Positions 1 to 5,527 of a stretch of DNA of 8,167 nucleotides are shown piece by piece. The stretch lies in assembly GCA_005881235.1 (NCBI GenBank), contig VBEQ01000079.1, positions 1 to 8,167 of the forward strand, written 5' to 3'. The notes beneath the pieces were generated by a model, which worked only from the letters and a program-made list of their open reading frames with translations, had not been told where the DNA came from and made no database searches. Numbering within the stretch: the first letter of the stretch is position 1; the number at the start of each line of letters is the position of its first letter. Origin of the DNA: Chloroflexota bacterium. Lineage in GTDB: Bacteria; Chloroflexota; Dormibacteria; CF-121. The position numbers and the translations under genes are program-made.

Positions 1-1
1 C

Positions 2-160
2 ACGGCCGCGGTGGCGAAGCAAGGCTACATCCATCCCGCGGTCATCGCCGCCTACCTCTCGGGTGGACTCAAGCCCATCCGCGAGAAAGATGATCCCGAT
101 CCCTACAGGTTGTCCGCCGAAGAGCGGAGCTTGCTGGCGCTGCTGGGGAAGGCGGCCTGA
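2..160 (+). CDS. DNA topoisomerase IB, C-terminal fragment (5' end outside window)
   Basis: The first 52 visible codons, ending in TGA, are the C-terminal end of a type IB topoisomerase, which relaxes supercoils by nicking one strand through a 3'-phosphotyrosyl link. The diagnostic stretch is AVAKQGYIHPAVIAAYLSG. The K-x-x-Y-I-H-P context is the conserved tyrosine box of bacterial and poxvirus-like type IB enzymes, so the Tyr codon at 26-28 should encode the nucleophile. About 43 residues follow it and end in a short Leu/Ala-rich helix (LLALLGKAA), a normal C-terminus for the bacterial family. The rest of the catalytic domain (the Arg/Lys/Arg/His residues) lies upstream, outside the window. 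The stop is only 3 bp from the stop of a convergent small ORF. The assignment rests on a short segment; tyrosine recombinases share the fold, but the YIHP motif favours topoisomerase IB. Confidence 0.8.
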   Translation, partial: TAAVAKQGYIHPAVIAAYLSGGLKPIREKDDPDPYRLSAEERSLLALLGKAA

Positions 161-163
161 GCG

Positions 164-286
164 TTACCGCGCGCTCAGGATGAGGTAACCGGAGATCGAG
201 AGCAGCACGAAGATGGCTAGAATGCCCACCGCCGCGAAGGCGGGAAGGGCGGTGTGCTCGCCGTCCGGCGTTTCCATCACTATCAT
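164..286 (-). CDS. Possible small single-pass membrane protein (hypothetical)
   Basis: A 40-residue ORF that I do not recognise as a family. The N-terminal half is polar and acidic (METPDGEH from the internal ATG). It is followed by about 25 strongly hydrophobic residues (PAFAAVGILAIFVLLSISGY) and a short basic end (SAR), so it looks like a tail-anchored or single-span peptide. Two in-frame ATGs are possible, at 286 and 277, and neither has a clear Shine-Dalgarno. The frame stays open further upstream into the 3' end of the acyltransferase gene, so the start is uncertain. It lies 52 bp downstream of that gene on the same strand and could be co-transcribed. Its stop is 3 bp from the topoisomerase stop. 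The well-formed membrane helix argues that it is real; the missing RBS and high-GC background argue caution. Confidence 0.42.
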   Translation of the reverse strand: MIVMETPDGEHTALPAFAAVGILAIFVLLSISGYLILSAR

Positions 287-338
287 TTTGCACGCTGAAG
301 TTGAAGCCCGGATGAGGGTGCGATATGAGTTCCCTAAG

Positions 339-1082
339 TCAGTACCAGTAGTTGGAGCCTTCGGCTGAGCCTGAGCCGGTGGGCGCCGGCGCGTCGCGTA
401 GCAACCCCTTCGGTCCGGCCAGCGTGCGGACGGCTTGCTCGGTTCGCGCAATGAAGCGGTCGTAGTCCTCGCCCGGTTGCGGGTAGAGCGCATCGCCGAA
501 CGTGATGCTGGCCGGATGTCGCCGTGGGATGCGGCGGAACCGGGGGAAGACCTCGTAGAGGCCGTCGATGTAAGCGGGGACGATCGGCACCCCGGCGTCG
601 ATCGCCAGGATGGCAGCGCCTTTCTTGAAGGTTCCGATGTTGCCGGTCCGGGACAGCGTCCCCTCGGGAAAGATGACGACCGACCAGCGATGGGCAAGAT
701 GGTCTTTCAGCCGGTCCAGCGCCGGTCGGGCGCCCCCGGCGCGCGGAATCGGAAAGGTGTTGATCAGCAGCTGCGTCAGCACCGCCTCCCATTTGCGCTT
801 GAAGATCGAGTCGGCGGCGGCCACCACGAACGCGCGGAAGCGGAAGCGGTTGGGGAGCGCCTGCAGCATGACGACGGCATCGAGCGCGCTGCTGTGATTG
901 GAGACGAAGACGGCTCCGCCTTTGAGGGGCTTGACCCGGTAGCGGTCGATGACCGTGAGCGGCGAGAAGGCCCCCATCAGGGGAAAGATCAGGAAGGTCT
1001 GCAGCACGGCGCGGGCGCCGCGGGTCGATCCTCGCTGGGTCCAGGAGGGAACCGTCACGGGCGGCGGGCTGGTGGTTCCCAA
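339..1082 (-). CDS. PlsC-like lysophospholipid/1-acylglycerol-3-phosphate acyltransferase
   Basis: A 247-residue member of the PlsC acyltransferase superfamily, which moves an acyl chain from acyl-ACP or acyl-CoA to lysophosphatidate or a related acceptor at the membrane. The four family blocks are in order: block I is NHSSALD (residues 62-68, the HX4D catalytic His63/Asp68); block II is FPIPR (110-114); block III is FPEGT (138-142) in the context RTGNIGTFKKG; block IV is VPIVPAY (164-170). A hydrophobic segment at about residues 25-45 probably lies in the membrane. I chose the TTG at 1082 because GGAGGG sits 8 nt before it and the length is typical. The frame is open further upstream: GTG at 1091 abuts the SD too closely, and ATG at 1184 lies inside a palindrome close to glpX. 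The exact acceptor lipid cannot be told; ornithine-lipid or glycolipid acyltransferases share these motifs. The gene diverges from glpX. Confidence 0.87.
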   Translation of the reverse strand: MGTTSPPPVTVPSWTQRGSTRGARAVLQTFLIFPLMGAFSPLTVIDRYRVKPLKGGAVFVSNHSSALDAVVMLQALPNRFRFRAFVVAAADSIFKRKWEAVLTQLLINTFPIPRAGGARPALDRLKDHLAHRWSVVIFPEGTLSRTGNIGTFKKGAAILAIDAGVPIVPAYIDGLYEVFPRFRRIPRRHPASITFGDALYPQPGEDYDRFIARTEQAVRTLAGPKGLLRDAPAPTGSGSAEGSNYWY

Positions 1083-1090
1083 AATTCTCA

Positions 1091-1096
1091 CCCTCC
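1091..1096 (-). promoter_or_regulatory. Shine-Dalgarno that decides the acyltransferase start
   Basis: On the minus strand GGAGGG occupies 1096-1091, followed by 8 nt and then TTG at 1082. It is the only strong SD in the region and supports the TTG start over longer alternatives. A weak promoter lies just upstream: -10-like TACTTT at 1118-1113 and -35-like TTCCGG at 1141-1136, spacer 17, which would give a leader of about 24 nt. The promoter call is low confidence. Confidence 0.5.
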
Positions 1097-1175
1097 GGTG
1101 GGCCGCCCAGCTAAAGTAGGTGCGCGGACGCCATGCCGGAACATCGCAAGCGTAGCAAGCAGGGGTCGGTTGGGG

Positions 1176-1194
1176 AAGGTCCATTGAGGACCTT
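1176..1194. promoter_or_regulatory. Inverted repeat immediately upstream of glpX
   Basis: A perfect 7+7 bp inverted repeat with a 5-nt centre, AAGGTCC-ATTGA-GGACCTT, ends 12 bp before the glpX ATG. As DNA it could be an operator for a dimeric regulator. As RNA it forms a 7-bp hairpin whose second arm contains the only GAGG near glpX. The T-rich run of a terminator is absent. No regulator family is assigned. Confidence 0.4.
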
Positions 1195-1206
1195 GGCGAT
1201 GCGCTG

Positions 1207-2232
1207 ATGGCACGGCCGCTGCGGGCGACCGAAAGCGTGTCAGCCGAGATCAGCCGAAACCTCGCGCTCGAGCTGGTTCGGGTCACCGAGGCGGGGGCCC
1301 TGGCCAGCGCGCGCTGGATGGGCCGGGGGGATAAGAACACGGCCGATGGCGCCGCGGTGGATGCCATGCGACGAGCTCTCGGCATGATCCCGATGGACGG
1401 CGTGGTCGTCATCGGCGAGGGCGAGAAGGACGAAGCGCCGATGCTCTACATCGGCGAGCAGATCGGCACCGGTGAACCGCCGCAGGTCGATGTGGCGGTC
1501 GACCCCATCGACGGCACCACGCTGCTCTCGAAGGGACTGCCGAACGCGATCTCCGTGGTGGCGATGGCCGCCGGACGCGGATCGCTCTACGACGCCAAAC
1601 ACGTCCACTACATGCACAAGATCGCAACCGGCGCCGATGCCGCCGGCTCGTTGAACATCGATGATCCGGTCGCGGTCAATCTGCAGCGGGTCGCTCGAGC
1701 GAAACGCATGCGCGTCAGCAATCTCACGGTCGTCATTCTCGACCGGCCCCGTCACGAAGCGCTGATCAAGGAAGTCCGCGACACGGGCGCCCGCATCAAG
1801 CTGATCAGCGACGGCGACGTGGCGGGCGCCGTGATGACCGCGATCGATGGCACCGGTCTCGACCTCTTGATGGGGATCGGAGGCTCGCCGGAAGCGGTGT
1901 TGGCCGCTGCGGCGCTGAAATGCCTGGGCGGGGAGATCCAGTGCAAGCTCTACGCTCGCAATCCCGAAGAAAAAGAGAAAGCGGAAGCGGCCGGCGCGAC
2001 GTTCGACCGCGTGCTCGGCATCGACGATCTCGTCCGCAGCGACGACGTCTTCTTCGCCGCGACCGGGGTGACCGATGGCGAGGTGCTCCAGGGCGTCAAG
2101 TACCACACGAACTGGGCCGAGACGGAATCGCTGGTCACGCGCAGCCGCTCCGGCACGCTTCGCCGCATCTACGCGCGCCACCATTGGGGCTACAAACAGC
2201 GCGAGTGGTTGGGCCAGCCCGAAGAAGGCTAG
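1207..2232 (+). CDS. glpX: Fructose-1,6-bisphosphatase class II (GlpX)
   Basis: A 341-residue GlpX-type fructose-1,6-bisphosphatase, which hydrolyses fructose 1,6-bisphosphate to fructose 6-phosphate in the cytoplasm, the committing step of gluconeogenesis. It belongs to the Li-sensitive metal-dependent phosphatase fold. Visible metal and active-site features: GDKNTADG with Asp47, GEGEKDEAP with Glu71, DPIDGTT with Asp99 and Asp102, and GIGGSPEAVLAAAALKCLGG with Glu229. These line up with the metal ligands known from E. coli GlpX. The DPIDGTT form, where E. coli-type proteins have DPIEGT, resembles the actinobacterial version. Length is normal for the family. The ATG at 1207 gives the expected N-terminus, but no SD is well placed: the nearest GAGG ends 17 nt upstream, inside a palindrome. 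The 3' end is overlapped by 98 bp by the convergent CPBP gene. Some GlpX proteins also act on sedoheptulose 1,7-bisphosphate. Confidence 0.95.
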   Translation: MARPLRATESVSAEISRNLALELVRVTEAGALASARWMGRGDKNTADGAAVDAMRRALGMIPMDGVVVIGEGEKDEAPMLYIGEQIGTGEPPQVDVAVDPIDGTTLLSKGLPNAISVVAMAAGRGSLYDAKHVHYMHKIATGADAAGSLNIDDPVAVNLQRVARAKRMRVSNLTVVILDRPRHEALIKEVRDTGARIKLISDGDVAGAVMTAIDGTGLDLLMGIGGSPEAVLAAAALKCLGGEIQCKLYARNPEEKEKAEAAGATFDRVLGIDDLVRSDDVFFAATGVTDGEVLQGVKYHTNWAETESLVTRSRSGTLRRIYARHHWGYKQREWLGQPEEG

Positions 2233-2782
2233 AGCGATAGACCAAGTACGGGCCGAGGCTGAGAAATCCGCAGGTGATCGCCGCGTGGACGAGGACCGGG
2301 GCGAGTAACGACGGCGGCGACGGCTGCCAGAGGTAAATCAGGCCCAGCGCCAGCCCAGCCGCGGTCGCTCCGGCCACCGGGCGCCAACCCCAGCGGTCGA
2401 GGAAGTGGTAGGCGCCGAAGATCGCGGTGGCCACGAGCAGCGCGAGCAAAGGCACGTTCCACCAGCGAGCCAGGCTGCCCTGCAGGAATCCGCGGAAGAA
2501 CCACTCTTCGATCGGGGCGTTGAGCACCAGGTAATAGCCGCTTTGCACGAGCAGGTCAGGCTTGGTCGGAACAAACCAGCGGCCGCTGCGGCGCGAGAGG
2601 TAGACGTGGAACCCGGCGGCGATCGCGAAGCCGGCCACCCCCGCGGGGATCGCGATGAGAAGGTCGCGCAGGGGATGCGTGATCACCAGGCCGAGGCTGC
2701 GCAGGGATGTCCCTGACAGCCAGCTGAAGACGAGCGGCACTAGCGTAAGCGGGACCAGTCGAAGCAGCAGGTCGAGCCGCAT
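2135..2782 (-). CDS. CPBP family intramembrane metalloprotease
   Basis: A 215-residue membrane protein of the CPBP (CAAX protease and bacteriocin-processing, formerly Abi) family, glutamate-dependent proteases embedded in the membrane. Signature blocks: motif 1 EEWFFRG (Glu92, Glu93, Arg97), motif 2 FGAYH (Phe122, His126), and motif 3 at His166. The last is HAAIT, so Thr170 stands where many members have Asn or Asp; activity is likely but not certain. Hydrophobic segments at about residues 5-22, 41-62, 77-90, 110-128, 136-152 and 159-180 give around six helices. The last 30 or so residues (Arg-, Gly- and Cys-rich) are encoded antisense to the glpX 3' end and look like accidental read-out, not family sequence. 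ATG 2782 is the most upstream usable start and leads directly into helix 1, though no close SD is visible. Substrate unknown; bacterial members range from prenyl-protein processing to bacteriocin immunity. Confidence 0.88.
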   Translation of the reverse strand: MRLDLLLRLVPLTLVPLVFSWLSGTSLRSLGLVITHPLRDLLIAIPAGVAGFAIAAGFHVYLSRRSGRWFVPTKPDLLVQSGYYLVLNAPIEEWFFRGFLQGSLARWWNVPLLALLVATAIFGAYHFLDRWGWRPVAGATAAGLALGLIYLWQPSPPSLLAPVLVHAAITCGFLSLGPYLVYRSSLLRAGPTTRAVCSPNGGARRCGEACRSGCA

Positions 2783-2806
2783 CCACGACCAGCTGCTCGC
2801 GACCGT

Positions 2807-2819
2807 CGTCCTCAGGACG
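2807..2819. promoter_or_regulatory. Short palindrome upstream of the CPBP gene
   Basis: CGTCCT-C-AGGACG is a perfect 6+6 bp palindrome around one central base, 25-37 bp upstream of the CPBP ATG in the 120-bp gap to the exporter gene. It could be a small operator, but a 13-bp palindrome can arise by chance in this base composition. Confidence 0.2.
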
Positions 2820-2902
2820 CCGGGGGGATTAGTCCGAGTGATCGATGACGTATTTGATCGCTTCGCGTTGGGCGACTTGGCGCAGCACTGGCGGTTTCGA
2901 GC

Positions 2903-4330
2903 TTACCCGATCGCCTGCGGCTCGACGGCCCGCGAGGACCGATCGGCCGAGGCCGTGGAACCACGCACCATCGAGGTCATCGCAGCGAGCAGCGCAACGG
3001 CGCTGGCCACCAGGAAACCGTCCTGGTACGACGCTAGCGTCGCCACCGTTGCTCCGACGTGGTTGGCGAGGTGGGCCGGCATCCGCAGGGCGATGACGGC
3101 GGCGGCGGTTGCGGTGCCAAGGGCCATGCCGAGGCTGCGGCTGGTGGCAAGCAGCCCAGCGGCGGTCCCCATGCGCGCCCGCGAGGCGGCGCCCATGACG
3201 GCGCTGTTGTTGGGGGAGGTGAAGAGACCCGTGCCGATCCCGTTGAGCAGCAGCGGCGGAATGAGTTGCCCGTAGTCGGGATGGAGTCCAAGTCGGCTCA
3301 GCCAGTAGAAGCTGGCCGCCACCAGGAGCATTCCACCCGAGGTCAGCGCGCGCGAGCCGACCTTGTCAGAGAGCCAGCCACTGATGGGAGCAAACACGAC
3401 CATCGCCACCGGGACCGGCGTCAGCAGGATTCCGGCGTGGAAGAAGTCGAAACCCAGGCCGTGGATCAGGTAGAAGGGGACCAGCAGGTTGAGCATGAAG
3501 ATGGCGAGGTAGGCCAGCACACTGCTGGCGAGCGCCGCCGAGAACAGCCGGTCGTTGAACATCGAGAGGTCGACCATCGGCGCCGCGGCGCGCTGCTCCC
3601 AGCGGACGAAGCCGATGACGAGCCCGACGCTCGCGAGCAGCAGTCCAATGGTTGGGGGCGAGGATAATCCCCAGGTTGGGCCCTGGCTCAAAACGAGCAG
3701 CAGGCAAAACAGGGCGAGCGAACCGATGAGGGCACCGGGGATATCGAATCGAGCCGGCTCTCGCCGCGTCCGGTCCGCCTCGTCACGTAGGAAAAGCAGG
3801 GCCAGCCCGATACCGGCGATCCCCAGCGGCACATTGATCAGGAAGAGGCCGCGCCAGGACCAGGTCACGAGCACGAATGCCCCCAGCAGCGGGCCGACGG
3901 TCAGTCCGGCATAGATGAAGACGGCGTTGATGCCGAGCGCAAGGCCGCGTTCGGACGGAGGAAAGGCGCGCGTGACGATGGCCGCCGCGACCGAGAACAT
4001 CATCGCGCCGCCCAGGCCCTGCACCGCTCGGCTGGCGAGCAGCCAACCGAAGCTCGGGCTGAGACCACTGGCGAGGGCGCCCAGCGTGAAGACGATAAAG
4101 CCCACGACGTAGAGAAGCTTCGTCGAGATCAGGTCGCCCAATCGCCCGAACGTCATCAGCAGCGAGGTGATCACCAGCGTGTAGATGACGATCACCCATT
4201 CGGCCGAGGTGACAGGCTGGTGGAGCGCCGCCGCGATCACCGGCAGTCCGATGGAAATCGTGCTGACGCCGATCGGCGGGCACAACGCGCCCAGTGAGAC
4301 GCCCAACATCGTGCGCCACTTTTGCGACAT
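2903..4330 (-). CDS. MFS transporter, DHA2 family (EmrB/QacA-type 14-TM drug:H+ antiporter)
   Basis: A 475-residue inner-membrane exporter of the major facilitator superfamily. Length and hydrophobic periodicity fit the 14-helix DHA2 group, which exports lipophilic drugs, dyes or fatty acids in exchange for protons. Motif A in the loop after TM2 is GRLGDLISTK (62-71); motif B is RAVQGLGGA (101-109); the antiporter motif C region is GLTVGPLLGAF (142-152), followed by the DHA2-typical WSWRGLFLINVPLG. The second half carries the usual SPNNSAVMGAA and GLLATSRSLG segments. The ATG is 3 nt after the stop of the MarR gene (TGACGGATG), so translational coupling is expected and no strong SD is seen. 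Co-transcription with marR predicts that the regulator's ligand is an export substrate, as in emrRAB-type systems. There is no adjacent EmrA-like membrane-fusion partner, so it probably acts alone across the cytoplasmic membrane. Confidence 0.93.
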   Translation of the reverse strand: MSQKWRTMLGVSLGALCPPIGVSTISIGLPVIAAALHQPVTSAEWVIVIYTLVITSLLMTFGRLGDLISTKLLYVVGFIVFTLGALASGLSPSFGWLLASRAVQGLGGAMMFSVAAAIVTRAFPPSERGLALGINAVFIYAGLTVGPLLGAFVLVTWSWRGLFLINVPLGIAGIGLALLFLRDEADRTRREPARFDIPGALIGSLALFCLLLVLSQGPTWGLSSPPTIGLLLASVGLVIGFVRWEQRAAAPMVDLSMFNDRLFSAALASSVLAYLAIFMLNLLVPFYLIHGLGFDFFHAGILLTPVPVAMVVFAPISGWLSDKVGSRALTSGGMLLVAASFYWLSRLGLHPDYGQLIPPLLLNGIGTGLFTSPNNSAVMGAASRARMGTAAGLLATSRSLGMALGTATAAAVIALRMPAHLANHVGATVATLASYQDGFLVASAVALLAAMTSMVRGSTASADRSSRAVEPQAIG

Positions 4331-4333
4331 CCG

Positions 4334-4801
4334 TCAGCGGGCGCTGGGCTGAGTGGGGCGCGCGTCGCGCGCCAGCGGCTCGAGCGCCTCGGCGACCGCG
4401 GAAAGCTGGGCCGACGTGAGGCGCTTGCCAAAATGCTCCCGGATCCCCCGGAGGTGGATGGGCTCGGCGCGCCGAAGCCGGGCCCTGCCGGCCGCCGTCA
4501 AGGTCGCGAAAGTCCCGCGCCGGTCGGAGTCGCATCGGGCGCGCTTGACGAGGCCGGCCTGCGTCAGGCGGTCGACCAGACGGGTCACCCCGCTGTGGCT
4601 GAGGCGCACCCGATCGGACAGCTCCGTCATCCGCAGGCGCCGATCAGGGGCCATGCCGAGCTGGATGAGGACGTCGAACTCGGGAAGGGTCATGTCCTCG
4701 CTTTCGACCAGTTCTGCCTCCAGGCGGCGTAGGAGAGTTGCCTGCGCGTTGAGGAAGGCGCTCCAGGCGCGCAGTTCGGCCGTATTCGGCTCGCTAGCCA
4801 T
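4334..4801 (-). CDS. MarR family transcriptional regulator
   Basis: A 155-residue winged-helix regulator; MarR proteins are dimers that leave DNA on binding phenolic, lipophilic or oxidising ligands. Residues 10-50 form the N-terminal dimer helices (WSAFLNAQATLLRRLEAEL, then MTLPEFDVLIQLG). Residues 56-82 are the helix-turn-helix (RMTELSDRVRLSHSGVTRLV is the recognition region). Residues 84-103 form the wing with the family DxDRRG signature (Asp91-Gly96), and the C-terminal helices close the dimer. The single Cys90 lies at the base of the wing; a redox role is conceivable but unsupported. I chose ATG 4801 because the domain starts normally there. A TTG at 4855 in the same frame would add 18 non-family residues and overlap the palindrome. 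No SD precedes 4801, and a -10-like CAATCT at 4814-4809 with TCTACA at 4838-4833 (spacer 18) would give a leaderless mRNA. First gene of the operon with the exporter. Confidence 0.92.
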   Translation of the reverse strand: MASEPNTAELRAWSAFLNAQATLLRRLEAELVESEDMTLPEFDVLIQLGMAPDRRLRMTELSDRVRLSHSGVTRLVDRLTQAGLVKRARCDSDRRGTFATLTAAGRARLRRAEPIHLRGIREHFGKRLTSAQLSAVAEALEPLARDARPTQPSAR

Positions 4802-4824
4802 TCGGAATAGATTGTCGCACCAAA

Positions 4825-4853
4825 TTGTTTGCTGTAGAGAATGTTGCTTATGC
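4825..4853 (+). promoter_or_regulatory. Putative sigma-70-type promoter for yceI
   Basis: -35-like TTGTTT at 4825-4830 and -10-like TTATGC at 4848-4853 with a 17-bp spacer, in an AT-richer patch than the surroundings. A start about 7 nt further on would give a leader of roughly 30 nt containing the GGGAGG ribosome site. The -10 box lies inside the palindrome, as expected for repression. Confidence 0.35.
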
Positions 4854-4856
4854 AAC
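4843..4856. promoter_or_regulatory. Candidate MarR operator in the divergent marR/yceI promoter region
   Basis: GTTGC-TTAT-GCAAC is a perfect 5+5 bp palindrome with a 4-bp centre in the 87-bp gap between the marR and yceI starts. The TTGC-N4-GCAA form is the kind of site bound by MarR dimers. It overlaps the -10-like TTATGC proposed for yceI and sits just upstream of the -35-like element proposed for marR, so one bound dimer could control both directions. A looser outer pair, AAATTG at 4822-4827 and CAATTT at 4857-4862, brackets it. That this MarR binds here is inferred from position. Confidence 0.55.
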
Positions 4857-4870
4857 CAATTTCAGAGACC

Positions 4871-4876
4871 GGGAGG
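4871..4876 (+). promoter_or_regulatory. Shine-Dalgarno that decides the yceI start
   Basis: GGGAGG lies 12 nt before ATG 4889, slightly far but strong. It supports 4889 over the in-frame ATG at 4841, which has no SD, lies beside the palindrome and would add 16 residues that do not belong to the YceI domain. Confidence 0.55.
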
Positions 4877-4888
4877 ACTGACACACAT

Positions 4889-5467
4889 ATGAAGTGGGCA
4901 TTTGACGTCTACCACAGCAGCGTTACGTTCACGATCCGCCACATGATGTCGAAGGTACGCGGCCAGATGAAGATCAAGGAAGGCTGGATCGAGGTCGATA
5001 ACGACAACCTCAGCACCGCGAAGGTGGGCGTTGTCCTCGATGCGGCGAGTATCGATACCGGCGTGGAAATGCGCGACAACCATCTCCGCAGCGCCGACGG
5101 TCATTTCGACGTCGCGAATTATCCAACCATCACCTTTACCAGCACGCGCATCGAGGGCAAGGACCCTGCGAACTTCAAGGTGATCGGGGATGTGACGATC
5201 CACGGCATCACCAAGGAAGTCGTGCTCGACGCCAGCTTCAATGGCGAGGGCAAGGACCCCTGGGGCAATCGCCGGGTGAGCTTCGACGCGCAGACCAAGC
5301 TGAACCGCAAGGACTACGACCTGACCTGGAACCAGGCGCTGGAGGCCGGCGCCTTCATCCTGGGGGACGAGGTCAAGCTCGAGATGGGCGTTGAGGCCGT
5401 GCCGGCGCCGACGCCGGCCGAGGCCGAGAAAGAGATCGAAGCCGAAGTGGCGCTCGAGTCGCGCTAA
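4889..5467 (+). CDS. YceI family lipocalin-like (polyisoprenoid/lipid-binding) protein
   Basis: A 192-residue YceI-domain protein. The family forms an extended beta-barrel that binds amphiphilic ligands such as polyprenyl quinones, isoprenoids or fatty amides; it is not an enzyme as far as is known. Signatures: the opening strand FDVYHSSVTFTIRHMMSKVRG (residues 5-25), the central RDNHLRSADGHFDVANYP (62-79) then TITFTST, and the late strand segment VTIHGITKEV. There is no signal peptide, so the protein should be cytoplasmic, unlike E. coli YceI, which is periplasmic. The domain ends near residue 171; a 21-residue tail starting PAPTPAEAEKEIEAE is acidic and Pro/Ala-rich, probably disordered or a short helix. 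It diverges from the marR-exporter operon across a shared palindrome and is closed by its own intrinsic terminator. The context suggests a ligand-carrier or buffering role against the compound sensed by MarR; that is inference. Confidence 0.93.
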   Translation: MKWAFDVYHSSVTFTIRHMMSKVRGQMKIKEGWIEVDNDNLSTAKVGVVLDAASIDTGVEMRDNHLRSADGHFDVANYPTITFTSTRIEGKDPANFKVIGDVTIHGITKEVVLDASFNGEGKDPWGNRRVSFDAQTKLNRKDYDLTWNQALEAGAFILGDEVKLEMGVEAVPAPTPAEAEKEIEAEVALESR

Positions 5468-5485
5468 GTCGACCCCTTCATATAA

Positions 5486-5516
5486 AGCCCGCCAGGTTCC
5501 TGGCGGGCTCTTCTTT
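5486..5516 (+). terminator. Intrinsic terminator of yceI
   Basis: A perfect GC-rich hairpin, AGCCCGCCAG / CTGGCGGGCT with loop GTTC (5486-5509), followed by the T-rich run CTTCTTT. It begins 18 bp after the yceI stop. The arms are exactly complementary over 10 bp. It should stop most transcription from yceI, so the amidase 11 bp further on needs its own promoter or relies on readthrough. Confidence 0.92.
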
Positions 5517-5527
5517 ACAGTTAGCTG

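Noticed and set aside
163..189. Inverted repeat GTTACC ... GGTAAC between convergent genes, as a terminator
   Set aside because: Only 6 bp with a 15-nt loop and no T-run on either side; it also lies inside the small membrane ORF.
435..1187. 250-codon open frame on the plus strand opposite the acyltransferase
   Set aside because: Antisense to the PlsC motifs and lacking any domain; the minus-strand frame explains the region.
1240..2184. 314-codon open frame on the minus strand opposite glpX
   Set aside because: Antisense to conserved glpX codons; the His/Arg/Asp-rich composition without recognisable motifs marks it as a shadow.
2135..2782. CPBP protease as a bacteriocin-immunity or phage-defence gene
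   Set aside because: No precursor peptide, transporter or defence partner lies beside it; family membership alone does not support that role.
3783..4535. 250-codon minus-strand frame overlapping the marR/exporter junction
   Set aside because: Out of frame with both genes, which each show clear family signatures; the composition is Arg/Ala/Gly-rich noise.
4802..4855. N-terminal extension of MarR to TTG 4855
   Set aside because: It adds 18 residues without family similarity, has no SD and would place coding sequence over the candidate operator.
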